From NCBI RefSeq assembly GCF_001418105.1, contig NZ_LIQI01000027.1:310001-374000 (forward strand): a stretch of DNA of 64,000 nt, given 5' to 3'. This stretch comes from Lacinutrix himadriensis. GTDB lineage: Bacteria > Bacteroidota > Bacteroidia > Flavobacteriales > Flavobacteriaceae. The stretch's first letter is position 1. Every line of letters begins with the position of its first letter. This document shows, piece after piece, positions 56,818 through 64,000 of the stretch. The notes under the pieces were generated by a model that saw nothing but the letters and a program-made list of their open reading frames with translations, had not been told where the DNA came from and did not search any database. The position numbers and the translations under genes were made by a program.

Positions 56818-58669
56818 ATTATTCTATAAAGATCAAACACTTATAAGTAAAGATGTTAGTCAATGGAAAGCATATAATTCAAATAACAACACAGTTGTTA
56901 TTGCTGGTCCAGGAAGTGGAAAAACTAGAGTTCTTACATTAAAAGCTATAAAGTTAGTTCAATCAAATATCCATTCTCCATCAGGTTTAGCATGTATAAG
57001 TTATAGTAGAGAAACTGTTAGAGAATTAAAAAAGCGATTAAGAGAGTACGGTTATCAAAGAAATCAGTATGATTTTATAGGAACTATGCATGGTTTTTGT
57101 TTGATTCATATACTTCAACCCTTTGGTCATCTTTTTCCAGAATATAATGTTCCTGTGCCTCTAAAAATTGCTTCAAATGAATTAATTGGTCAAATATACA
57201 ATGGAGTTATATCTGATTTAGGTGTAGAATTTAATGGAATTTCAATGATGGATATCAATAAGCAAAGATCTTTATCATTTATTGGAATTAGTGAAGTTCA
57301 AATTCAGACAGATGCTTTTCATGTTCAAGCTTCTGAATTATTTGAGAAGAAATTAAAAGAATCAGGATCAGTTGATTTTATTAGTATGGTTAATATATCA
57401 ACAAAAATGATTAAGGAACAAGATTATGTCAAGAAAACTTTAGAAGCTAGGTTTCCGTGGTTTCTTATTGATGAGTATCAGGATTTAGGAAAGGCATTAC
57501 ATGAAATTGTTTTAGAGTTAAAAAATCAAACAGGGGCAAAAATATTTGCAGTGGGAGATATGAATCAGTCCATTTATGGGTTTAATGGAGCATATCCAGA
57601 TTTTTTAAATGAGCTTGATACTATGTCAGATTTCGAATCTATTCCCTTAACTTCAAATTATAGAAGTAATCAAGATATAATAGAGGGCTCAATTGATACA
57701 TTAGCTTTAAATCCTCCTCGATTAAGTTATGATGCAAAAAAGCGTATTGGAGAAAGTGCTGAATTAACTTTTATTACGTGTGAGGCAGAACGACAACAAC
57801 AATATGATGTTGTTGCTAAAAAAATAATACCCAAATTACTTGAGAAAGGAATACCATATAAAGAAATTGGAATATTAGTTGGAGCCAATTCATTTGCTAA
57901 CCCTGAGGTTACAGAAATGGCTGCTGTTTTAAAAGATTATAAAATACCTTTCTATATAGTAAAATGGACATTTACAAATACAGATATTGTTTTTTGGTTG
58001 CAAGATTGTGCTCAATGGTGCTTAGACAAATCAAAACAATCATTTGATGGGCTATTCAAATTTTGGCATTCACAACTTAAATTACATAACGATAGTAGAT
58101 TTTTATGGGAAGAAATTAGACAGAAAACTTTATTTCATGAAATTCTAATTGGAAGTAAAAACAAAGAAAATGTCTTTGATTGGTTAGAGTTTATATTCAA
58201 TAGCTTAGAGTTAAATGAAATGCTTGTAGACTCAAATCGTTACCCAGATGAGAATGAAAATTTAGCCTTATTACTAGATGAGGCCAAAAATAAAAATTTA
58301 AAAAATTCAAAATTAAGTAGATTTGCTTATTTAGGAGAACCTGAAGATGAGATTACTGTAACTACAAGGCATAGTTCTAAAGGATTGGAATTTGAAGCTG
58401 TTATTATGTTAGGAATGGAAGAAGGTAGATTTCCTTATACTTATAGGGTTGAAGAAGGATCACGACAAATGCAAGAAGCTCATCGACTTTGCTATGTATG
58501 TATTAGTAGAGCAAAAAGAGAATGTATACTAATTAGATCAAAAAAAATCACCATAATGACAAGAAGAGGAGATCCATGGACAATTGATTATCAACCTTCT
58601 CGTTTTTGGAATATTTTGATAGATAGATTTGGGAATATAGAAAATACGTTTAGCTCTAAAGACTATTAA
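56810..58669 (+). CDS. UvrD/Rep-like superfamily 1 helicase (GajB-like)
   Basis: SF1A helicase of 619 residues. Motif I is AGPGSGKT (32-39), Ia includes ISYSRETVRELKKRL, motif II is LIDEYQDLGKAL with DEYQD at 221-225, motif III is GDMNQSIYGFNG (249-260), motif IV includes SNYRSN (282-287), motif V is TTRHSSKGLEFE (518-529) and motif VI is CYVCISRAKRE (561-571). All are intact, so ATPase activity is expected. It overlaps the OLD-like gene by eight bases. The OLD-TOPRIM plus UvrD pair is the Gabija arrangement; the helicase is larger than the usual GajB (about 490). Confidence 0.9.
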   Translation: MNKLFYKDQTLISKDVSQWKAYNSNNNTVVIAGPGSGKTRVLTLKAIKLVQSNIHSPSGLACISYSRETVRELKKRLREYGYQRNQYDFIGTMHGFCLIHILQPFGHLFPEYNVPVPLKIASNELIGQIYNGVISDLGVEFNGISMMDINKQRSLSFIGISEVQIQTDAFHVQASELFEKKLKESGSVDFISMVNISTKMIKEQDYVKKTLEARFPWFLIDEYQDLGKALHEIVLELKNQTGAKIFAVGDMNQSIYGFNGAYPDFLNELDTMSDFESIPLTSNYRSNQDIIEGSIDTLALNPPRLSYDAKKRIGESAELTFITCEAERQQQYDVVAKKIIPKLLEKGIPYKEIGILVGANSFANPEVTEMAAVLKDYKIPFYIVKWTFTNTDIVFWLQDCAQWCLDKSKQSFDGLFKFWHSQLKLHNDSRFLWEEIRQKTLFHEILIGSKNKENVFDWLEFIFNSLELNEMLVDSNRYPDENENLALLLDEAKNKNLKNSKLSRFAYLGEPEDEITVTTRHSSKGLEFEAVIMLGMEEGRFPYTYRVEEGSRQMQEAHRLCYVCISRAKRECILIRSKKITIMTRRGDPWTIDYQPSRFWNILIDRFGNIENTFSSKDY

Positions 58670-58686
58670 TTATTAGATAAAAATAC

Positions 58687-59547
58687 ATGGAACTAGGAAA
58701 AACATATTTTACTAATCGTGACCAAGAACTTCCTAGAGCTATAAGGGAATTGACAGAAAACGAATCTAAAGAAATAAAACAAGCGAATGATATTCTACAC
58801 GAGTTTGACTATTTCCAAAGAAGATTATTAGAAATACAATTAAACAAAGACGATTATTTCAGGACTGTTGAAAGATATCAGAAATTATATCAAGAAGATG
58901 AAGAGAGTAGTAGTCTCGGTTATGATTACAAACGAAAAGGATTTGTAGACATTAATAGAGCTTTTATTAATTATATAAGTTGCTTTAAATCATTTGTCGA
59001 ACATATGTTTAATGATTTAGAATCCAAAAATGGTAAAAGCTCTGATAAATATAAAGAGTTCACAAAATTTACGAATGATTTATACGATGGATATTTATCT
59101 TATCGTTTATTAATAAGATTAAGAGATTTTGCATTACATAGAAGATACCCAATACAATCTGTCCATTATGATAGAGAGATTATAAAAGATGATAAGTACG
59201 ATTATAAAGTAAAAGTTCAATTCAATAAATCGGTTTTTTTAAGTAATACAAAGCTTAATAAAATATTTAGTAAAGATTTTGAAGCTTATGGCGAATTGTT
59301 TTATGTTGAGCCTTTTGTAAACGAATTAATGCCAATTATAGAAAGATTATTCAAAAAATATGTAAGTATAACTGAAGATTATTTTATTGAAAGTGCGGAT
59401 TTAATAAATGCATTATTTAAAGAATCTGGAACAGAAAATATAGGGACAACGATTATAGAAATGGATGGAAGTTTAGCAAAACATAGCACTAAAATAATTC
59501 CTGTTCAAATGAGTTTAGATTTTTATCAGTGTTTGGATAAATCTTGA
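58687..59547 (+). CDS. Hypothetical protein with HEPN-like Rx4H motif, third gene of the defence-like operon
   Basis: Protein of 286 residues, mostly helical, not recognised as a named family. Residues 146-151 read RDFALH within LLIRLRDFALHRRYPI, an R(D/N)x3H (Rx4H) motif of the kind found in HEPN ribonucleases and in HEPN-like proteins. The N-terminal part (about 20-75) is strongly helical and charged; the middle (about 90-150) is the putative HEPN helical bundle. It starts 17 bases after the helicase stop, same strand, so it is almost surely in the operon. Standard Gabija has two genes, so this is an extra component, perhaps an effector RNase. One motif alone does not prove the fold. Confidence 0.65.
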   Translation: MELGKTYFTNRDQELPRAIRELTENESKEIKQANDILHEFDYFQRRLLEIQLNKDDYFRTVERYQKLYQEDEESSSLGYDYKRKGFVDINRAFINYISCFKSFVEHMFNDLESKNGKSSDKYKEFTKFTNDLYDGYLSYRLLIRLRDFALHRRYPIQSVHYDREIIKDDKYDYKVKVQFNKSVFLSNTKLNKIFSKDFEAYGELFYVEPFVNELMPIIERLFKKYVSITEDYFIESADLINALFKESGTENIGTTIIEMDGSLAKHSTKIIPVQMSLDFYQCLDKS

Positions 59548-59555
59548 AACAAATA

Positions 59556-59574
59556 TATTATGTAAAATAGAATC
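59556..59574. repeat. TATGTAAAATAGAAT repeat, copy R1
   Basis: TATTATGTAAAATAG and the following AATC match R2 (60274) and R3 (60356). R1 lies nine bases after the stop of the third defence gene. The reverse complement CTATTTTACATAA is in the right direct repeat at 60073, so the unit occurs in both orientations. Confidence 0.55.
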
Positions 59575-59933
59575 TTGGAATTTAACTTGGCCTCATAAAA
59601 TTTTGGTTAAAACAATAGGTGAAATGAGCGTCCATATTTTAGGGGTTTAGTAATACAGTTTCTTAAGAATTTCAATTACACAAGGGATTTCAAAGCAATG
59701 TTAACAAGTTACAATGTTTCCTAAAATATAGCGAATGAGCCGTTAATTGTTTCCAAAAGTTTATGCAGCCTTGAATTTTTGTTTCTTTTGTTTCAAGACA
59801 AAAGATAATGAATCATTAAAAAAAGTATTAATTGAAGTTCTAAGCATAACAAGTGCATAGAATTTTATTTTTCTTAAAATTTATGCTCTTGTGGCAAGCT
59901 TACGAGAATCGTCTAAATTTTTTTATTACGTGC

Positions 59934-60100
59934 ATTTTATCGAATACGCGATTTTTAATAAGTGCAAAAATGTTAGCTTTTATTTTGGCGTTGGCAAGCG
60001 ATGGATAATTGTGTTTAAAATAAATTGCCAAAGCAATTTGATTTTATAAAACAATCGAGCGCTTGGTAGCGGCTATTTTACATAACGGCTAATTATAGAT
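59934..60100. repeat. Right copy of the degenerate direct repeat
   Basis: Blocks matching 54144-54445 in the same order: 27-base identity at 59934-59960, GTTAGCTTTTATTTTGG (59972-59988), GGCAAGCGATGGATAATTGT (59993-60012), AATTTGATTTTATA (60035-60048) and GCTATTTTACATAACG (60072-60087). It lies about 390 bases after the third defence gene, so the operon is bracketed by direct repeats 5.8 kb apart. A further related segment follows at about 60190 (ATATTTTACATAATAC, ATTATAGCTATC). Confidence 0.75.
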
Positions 60101-60273
60101 ACAAATGTTTTTTAAACGCTGCGAAGCAAACCGCTTATTAGCTTAATGACCCAAGTTCTAATTATTCTTATGAAAACAAATGCTTCTGGGATATTTTACA
60201 TAATACTACATTATAGCTATCAAATGGATAAACCACTCTTATTAACTAAACAATACATTTGTACTATAATTAA

Positions 60274-60420
60274 TATTATGTAAAATAGAATTTATTGATT
60301 CATACTCTAGTTTCTTATTGTATCAAAAACATAGATACTTAATCTATATTTTTAATAGTATGTAAAATAGAATTTTGAATACTATACTCTAGTTCCAAAT
60401 TGAATTAATAAAAAGATTCT
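60274..60420. repeat. TATGTAAAATAGAAT repeats R2 and R3, tandem 82 bp apart
   Basis: R2 (60274) and R3 (60356) share TATGTAAAATAGAATTT and, about 15 bases on, ATACTCTAGTT, so each unit is about 40-50 bases long. They lie in the 1.1-kb non-coding gap between the defence-like operon and the DedA-like gene. The rest of this gap (60420-60700) is AT-rich without a reliable feature. Confidence 0.6.
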
Positions 60421-60705
60421 CCTTCTATATTTCTAATTGCATTTAAAGATTATATTCTAATGTTACTACTAATTCCTTTCCAAATAAATCAGTAAACAGA
60501 ATCCGGTAGCATTTCAAACTACAATCTTATTCATCCCATAACAAAAACCAACTACCAAAAAAAGAATAAATCGTAAGAAATTCCGCTAAAACAACAATAC
60601 ATACGTTAAAAAAGCGTGTTTTTAATCGTTTTATTCTGCTTTTAATCCGATTTATGTAAATTAATTGTATCTTGCAAACCCCAATAGTACCTAAATATTA
60701 ACCTA

Positions 60706-61326
60706 ATGAAACCTACTAGAACCCGATCTAAAGTAGACAAATCGCGTCTGCAATTATTACATCAATACTATATATACACCGGATTTTATAGTTTTATTTT
60801 AAAAGCACTTAGAAAAGCGATTCCTATTGTGATTGTTTTAATCGCAGCTATAATAGTTATAAATCAATTTATTGACATTAACGCATCCTTGGTATACCTC
60901 ACGCAAATATTACCTGTTTACGGCGTATTAGGTTTCTTTTTTATATCCGAAACCATCCTTGGACTTGTACCTCCTGAGATGTTTATTGCTTGGGCAGGAA
61001 AATTGAAATCGCCCTGGCTATTTCTATGCGTATTATCTATCTTATCCTATTTTGGTGGTTTATTGGCATATTGGTTAGGACAATTATTTACTAAAAACGC
61101 TTCGTTTCATCGCTATTTAGAAGTGAAAATGAAAAAACAGCTTGAAAACTCTAAAAAATGGGGCGGTTTTCTAATTATCATTGGCGCACTACTTCCCGTT
61201 CCTTTTGCGGTATCTTGTATGACTGCCGGAATAATAAAATTCCCTTTCAAAAAAGTGATTATGTATGGCTCCCTTAGAATGATCCGTATTTTTGGCTATG
61301 GTATGGTAGTATATCATTTACTATAA
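60706..61326 (+). CDS. DedA/VTT-like membrane protein
   Basis: Polytopic inner-membrane protein of 206 residues with about five hydrophobic segments. The middle has ISETILGLVPPEMFIAWAGKL and LSYFGGLLAYWLGQLF, then KKWGGFLIIIGALLPVPFAVSCMTAGIIKFPF, which resembles the DedA/VTT (SNARE-associated) pattern with its re-entrant loop and conserved Pro/Arg. DedA proteins move lipids such as undecaprenyl phosphate. The N-terminus (MKPTRTRSKVDKSRL) is basic. It follows the repeat-rich gap and is not connected to the defence operon. Confidence 0.8.
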   Translation: MKPTRTRSKVDKSRLQLLHQYYIYTGFYSFILKALRKAIPIVIVLIAAIIVINQFIDINASLVYLTQILPVYGVLGFFFISETILGLVPPEMFIAWAGKLKSPWLFLCVLSILSYFGGLLAYWLGQLFTKNASFHRYLEVKMKKQLENSKKWGGFLIIIGALLPVPFAVSCMTAGIIKFPFKKVIMYGSLRMIRIFGYGMVVYHLL

Positions 61327-61443
61327 GTAATTACTCCTCTCCTTTTGTAGACTAAAATTTCCTTTTAAAACCGGTACTTTTATTTACTATATTAATAAAC
61401 GTTAATAAAAAATTAATCTCTCGTATAGTCGCAAAACATAAAG

Positions 61444-61451
61444 TATTTTTG
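61444..61451 (+). promoter_or_regulatory. -7 element for the MscS-type channel
   Basis: TATTTTTG matches TAnnTTTG, 17 bases before the ATG at 61469. No clear -33 box. Confidence 0.45.
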
Positions 61452-61468
61452 TAGTTAAATTTTAGTAC

Positions 61469-62731
61469 ATGAATTCTCAGTTACCTATTATATCTATTAA
61501 GCATTTACTTTACGACTACTTCATCGAATTTGGTTTATCGGAAAGTACAGCCAAGTACCTAAATATGCTTGGTTTATTTATAACATTGCTTCTTGTTGCT
61601 TTTATTATTGACTTTATCATTAAAAAGATACTCATTAATGCCTTTAATATCTTTGCTGTAAAGACAAAATCGAAATTTGATAATATCCTTATTAAAAATA
61701 AAGTACCTCGTAATATTGCACATATTATTCCGCTTATTATTGCTTTAGAGTTTATTCCTATTGTGTTTACAGATTTTTCTTATTTAGAAAATATCATTGA
61801 AAAATCACTGCAAGTCTTCGGAATTGTTCTAACACTTTGGATTGCTCGTAGTATTTTACAATCGGTGAAAGATTATCTTAAAACCCTTCCTCGTTTTAAA
61901 GACAAACCTATTGATAGTTATATTCAAGTGATTATGATTTTTGCTTGGATGGTTGGCCTTTTCTCCATTTTTGCTATTATTTCTGGTATTTCTTTTTGGA
62001 AATTTGTAACCACTATTGGTGCTGCTTCTGCTATTATTATTTTGGTTTTTAAAGATACTATTCTTGGTTTTGTAGCGAGTATTCAAGTATCTATTAACGA
62101 TATGGTACGTATTGGAGATTGGATTACCTTCGAGAAATATGGAGCAGATGGTGATGTGATAGAAATTAATCTTTCTACAGTAAAAGTGCAGAATTTTGAT
62201 ATGACCATTACCACAATTCCAACCTATGCACTTATTTCTGATTCGTTTAAAAACTGGCGAGGAATGAGTGACTCTGGAGGAAGACGAATTAAAAGATCGA
62301 TTCTTTTAAAAGCAACCAGTGTGCATTACTTAACGGATGAAGATGTTGAAAAATTGCAAAAAATCGGACTTATCACAGATTATCTGAAGGACAGAAAAAA
62401 GGATATTGATACCTATAATGGAGATCACAATATCGATAAATCGGTATTAATTAATGGTCGTAACCTTACGAATTTGGGTGTTTTTAGAAAATATATACAA
62501 TCGTATATTGAAAGTCATTCGGCTATCAATAAAGATATGACTATCATGACGCGACAATTAGCACCAACTTCGCAAGGTCTTCCTCTTGAAATTTATGCGT
62601 TTAGTAGCGATAAACGTTGGGCAAACTACGAATATATCATGTCTGATATCTTTGATCATAGTTTATCTGCTGTTCCTTATTTCGATTTAGAGTTATTCGA
62701 ATTAAGCTCCGCAATTGGAACCCTTAAATAA
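61469..62731 (+). CDS. Mechanosensitive ion channel, MscS family (YbdG-like)
   Basis: Membrane channel of 420 residues. About five helices fill residues 25-205; the pore-lining MscS helix region includes FVTTIGAASAIIILVFKDTILGFVASIQVSINDMVRIGDWI, then a beta domain (GDVIEINLSTVKVQNFDMTITTIPTYALISDSFKNW). The long C-terminal cytoplasmic part (about 280-420) resembles YbdG/miniconductance channels. It relieves osmotic pressure. It faces the cold-shock gene across a bidirectional terminator. Confidence 0.9.
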   Translation: MNSQLPIISIKHLLYDYFIEFGLSESTAKYLNMLGLFITLLLVAFIIDFIIKKILINAFNIFAVKTKSKFDNILIKNKVPRNIAHIIPLIIALEFIPIVFTDFSYLENIIEKSLQVFGIVLTLWIARSILQSVKDYLKTLPRFKDKPIDSYIQVIMIFAWMVGLFSIFAIISGISFWKFVTTIGAASAIIILVFKDTILGFVASIQVSINDMVRIGDWITFEKYGADGDVIEINLSTVKVQNFDMTITTIPTYALISDSFKNWRGMSDSGGRRIKRSILLKATSVHYLTDEDVEKLQKIGLITDYLKDRKKDIDTYNGDHNIDKSVLINGRNLTNLGVFRKYIQSYIESHSAINKDMTIMTRQLAPTSQGLPLEIYAFSSDKRWANYEYIMSDIFDHSLSAVPYFDLELFELSSAIGTLK

Positions 62732-62794
62732 AAGTACCACTACTCCTCTATTCTTTAAAAGAATACCTTGAAGGTATCTCAAAATAATCCAACT

Positions 62795-62829
62795 AAAAAA
62801 GCTCCTTATTTTATATAAGGAGCTTTTTT
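62795..62829. terminator. Bidirectional terminator between the channel and cold-shock genes
   Basis: AAAAAAGCTCCTTAT pairs with ATAAGGAGCTTTTTT, with A-run before and T-run after, so it can end both convergent transcripts. Confidence 0.88.
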
Positions 62830-62849
62830 AAATATGGTTTAAAATAAAA

Positions 62850-63311
62850 TTACTTAAGTATTTTTACTTTCACTGCATTCATACCACGTTGTCCTTTTTC
62901 AAGTTCAAAAGAAACTCTATTACCTTCTGTTATTTGGTCTATTAAACCACTAACATGGCAAAAGTATTTTTCGTTGTTTTCAGAATCAATAATAAACCCG
63001 AAACCTTTAGAGGTATCAAAAAAGGATACATTACCAGATCTAACTGGATCAAATGCTTCTTTATCTCCTTCTAAAGTTTTAGGAATACTTACTTCTATAT
63101 TGGCAGCTTTTACTTTAACTTTTAAAGCAGGGTCTGGAGGAGTATCTGTTAAATTTCCGTTATGATCTACGTATGCGAATTGAATTCCTTCTGATCCATT
63201 TTCGTCTCTGTCCGCCTTACGAGCTTCCATCTTCTTACGCTTATCTTCACGTTTCTTTAAACGTTTCTTTTCCTTCTCGCTTTTGTTAAATGTTTGTTGT
63301 GATTTTGCCAT
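62850..63311 (-). CDS. Cold-shock domain protein with long basic N-terminus
   Basis: Protein of 153 residues. The C-terminal cold-shock domain (about residues 88-153) has the RNA-binding motifs KGFGFIID (RNP1-like) and KYFCHVSGL (RNP2-like), then EGNRVSFELEKGQRGMNAVKV. The N-terminal half is Lys/Glu/Arg-rich (FNKSEKEKKRLKKREDKRKK) and probably disordered. Usual cold-shock proteins are about 65-70 residues, so the extension is the notable feature, common in Bacteroidota. It should bind single-stranded RNA or DNA. Confidence 0.92.
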   Translation of the reverse strand: MAKSQQTFNKSEKEKKRLKKREDKRKKMEARKADRDENGSEGIQFAYVDHNGNLTDTPPDPALKVKVKAANIEVSIPKTLEGDKEAFDPVRSGNVSFFDTSKGFGFIIDSENNEKYFCHVSGLIDQITEGNRVSFELEKGQRGMNAVKVKILK

Positions 63312-63351
63312 TAATTTACCTAAAATATTTTTTTTACTAGTTATTAAGTCC

Positions 63352-63383
63352 CAAAGATATTGATTTCCTTACTTGTAAGCAAA
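63352..63383 (-). promoter_or_regulatory. Promoter of the cold-shock gene
   Basis: On the minus strand TTTG (63380-63383), 20 bases, then TATCTTTG (63352-63359) match the Bacteroidota -33/-7 promoter. It leaves a leader of about 35-40 bases before the ATG at 63311. Confidence 0.65.
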
Positions 63384-63422
63384 AATAACGGCTTACTTTT
63401 ATTGATGTTTATGTAATTATTT

Positions 63423-64000
63423 TTAAAAAGGTAGTTTTTGCAAATCTACATTTCCACCAGAAAGGACTATCCCAACCGATTTATTTTTAAAGTTTTTTTT
63501 ATTCTTTAAAACTACCGCTAAAGCCACAGCACTAGAAGGTTCTACCACTATTTTTAGCCGTTGATAAATGAGCTGCATGGCTTCCAAAATATCCTGTTCT
63601 TCCACACAAATAATCTGATCTACATGTTTCTGTAAAATTGGAAAATTTATATTTCCTAAATTTGTTCTTAAACCATCTGCAATCGTATTTGTGCTACTAT
63701 TGGTTTCTATTTTTCCACTTTTTAAAGAGCGATACGCATCATTTACTACAGTAGGTTCTCCTCCAATTGCAATGCAATTCTTTCCAAAATGATGTGTAGC
63801 TAAAGCAGTTCCTGCAAGTAATCCTCCTCCTCCAACTGGCGCAATTACCATTTCTAAATTAGGATGTTCTTCTAATAATTCTAAACATGCAGTCGCATTT
63901 CCATGAATCACATCGATATCATTAGAAGGATGCACAAAAGTAGCTCCTGTTTCTTTAGCGATTTTAGCAGAAGTACTTTCTCGTGCTTCTATAGTTGCTT
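63423..64000 (-). CDS. Threonine/serine dehydratase-like PLP enzyme (5' end outside window)
   Basis: C-terminal part of a fold-type II PLP enzyme of the threonine ammonia-lyase/serine racemase type. The frame is open to the window end; the GTG at 63935 is internal, since the coding-like reading continues upstream (ATIEARESTSAKIAKETGAT). Visible are the PLP-phosphate loop APVGGGGLLAG, GGEPTVVNDAYRSLKSGKIE and the C-terminal VGIVLSGGNVDLQKLPF. The PLP-binding Lys lies upstream of the window. It should deaminate threonine or serine, or racemise serine; which cannot be told from this part. Confidence 0.88.
   Translation of the reverse strand, partial: ATIEARESTSAKIAKETGATFVHPSNDIDVIHGNATACLELLEEHPNLEMVIAPVGGGGLLAGTALATHHFGKNCIAIGGEPTVVNDAYRSLKSGKIETNSSTNTIADGLRTNLGNINFPILQKHVDQIICVEEQDILEAMQLIYQRLKIVVEPSSAVALAVVLKNKKNFKNKSVGIVLSGGNVDLQKLPF

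Noticed and set aside
59800-59950. Transposon terminal repeat near CTTTTGTTTCAAGACAAAAG
   Set aside because: Short imperfect inverted repeat with no transposase, no target duplication and no partner copy.
54427-60160. True integron attC cassette array
   Set aside because: The core RYYYAAC/GTTRRRY consensus is not met, spacing differs between copies, and no integrase gene is in the window; only a resemblance is claimed.
1-64000. tRNA, rRNA, IS elements, CRISPR arrays
   Set aside because: No cloverleaf, rRNA core sequence, transposase or regular spacer-repeat pattern was seen in the gaps between genes.

Overview
The window reads as chromosome of a marine-type Flavobacteriaceae bacterium (Bacteroidota). 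This is judged from low GC, many Bacteroidota-style lipoprotein signals (a short hydrophobic run ending in SC), -7 promoter boxes of the TAnnTTTG type, two proteins with type IX secretion (T9SS) C-terminal domains, LytTR two-component pairs, and Bacteroidota families such as DUF4270, DUF4907, DUF6515 and HYC_CC_PP. Genus cannot be fixed from the sequence alone. No rRNA, tRNA, IS element or CRISPR array was seen.

Layout. 1-2754: end of a MacB-type ABC exporter and a YHYH lipoprotein. 2878-13579: an AraC regulator divergent from a drug-efflux locus (MATE pump, frameshifted beta-helix lipoprotein, complete RND tripartite pump); a 21-bp-spaced direct repeat lies between the divergent genes. 13764-19831: LytTR kinase, YHYH protein, PEBP protein, secreted protein and LytTR regulator, then two small secreted-protein genes; the three transcripts share one promoter architecture. 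19911-30762 (minus): copper-resistance operon (HYC_CC_PP protein, CusA, TolC-type channel, metal-domain/AraC fusion regulator, frameshifted CopA ATPase, CusB-type adaptor, small HMA lipoprotein). 31021-39136: a secreted protein, a second LytTR pair, and a divergent envelope locus (DUF4907, kelch lipoprotein, outer-membrane protein versus DUF4270 lipoprotein and barrel). 39324-45747: GAF histidine kinase, PfkB-type sugar-phosphate kinase, and an arylesterase divergent from a YbbA/YbbP ABC pair. 46060-54074: T9SS/secreted proteins, a TPR kinase with its LytTR regulator, a DUF6642-like protein and a frameshifted old yellow enzyme, separated by degenerate intergenic repeats. 54144-60420: a three-gene defence-like cassette (OLD-family ATPase/TOPRIM nuclease, UvrD-like helicase, HEPN-like protein) bracketed by colinear degenerate direct repeats. 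60706-64000: DedA-like membrane protein, MscS-type channel, cold-shock protein, and a partial threonine dehydratase-like enzyme.

Main points. The best candidate for an under-described system is the 54811-59547 operon: a Gabija-like pair plus a third gene with an Rx4H motif, sitting between repeats as if carried as a unit. The best regulatory signal is GTCTATT placed exactly 27 nt before a -7 box at three successive promoters beside a LytTR regulator gene. Four genes (beta-helix lipoprotein, CopA, DUF4907, old yellow enzyme) are each broken by what looks like one missing base, which may reflect assembly error rather than real gene loss.
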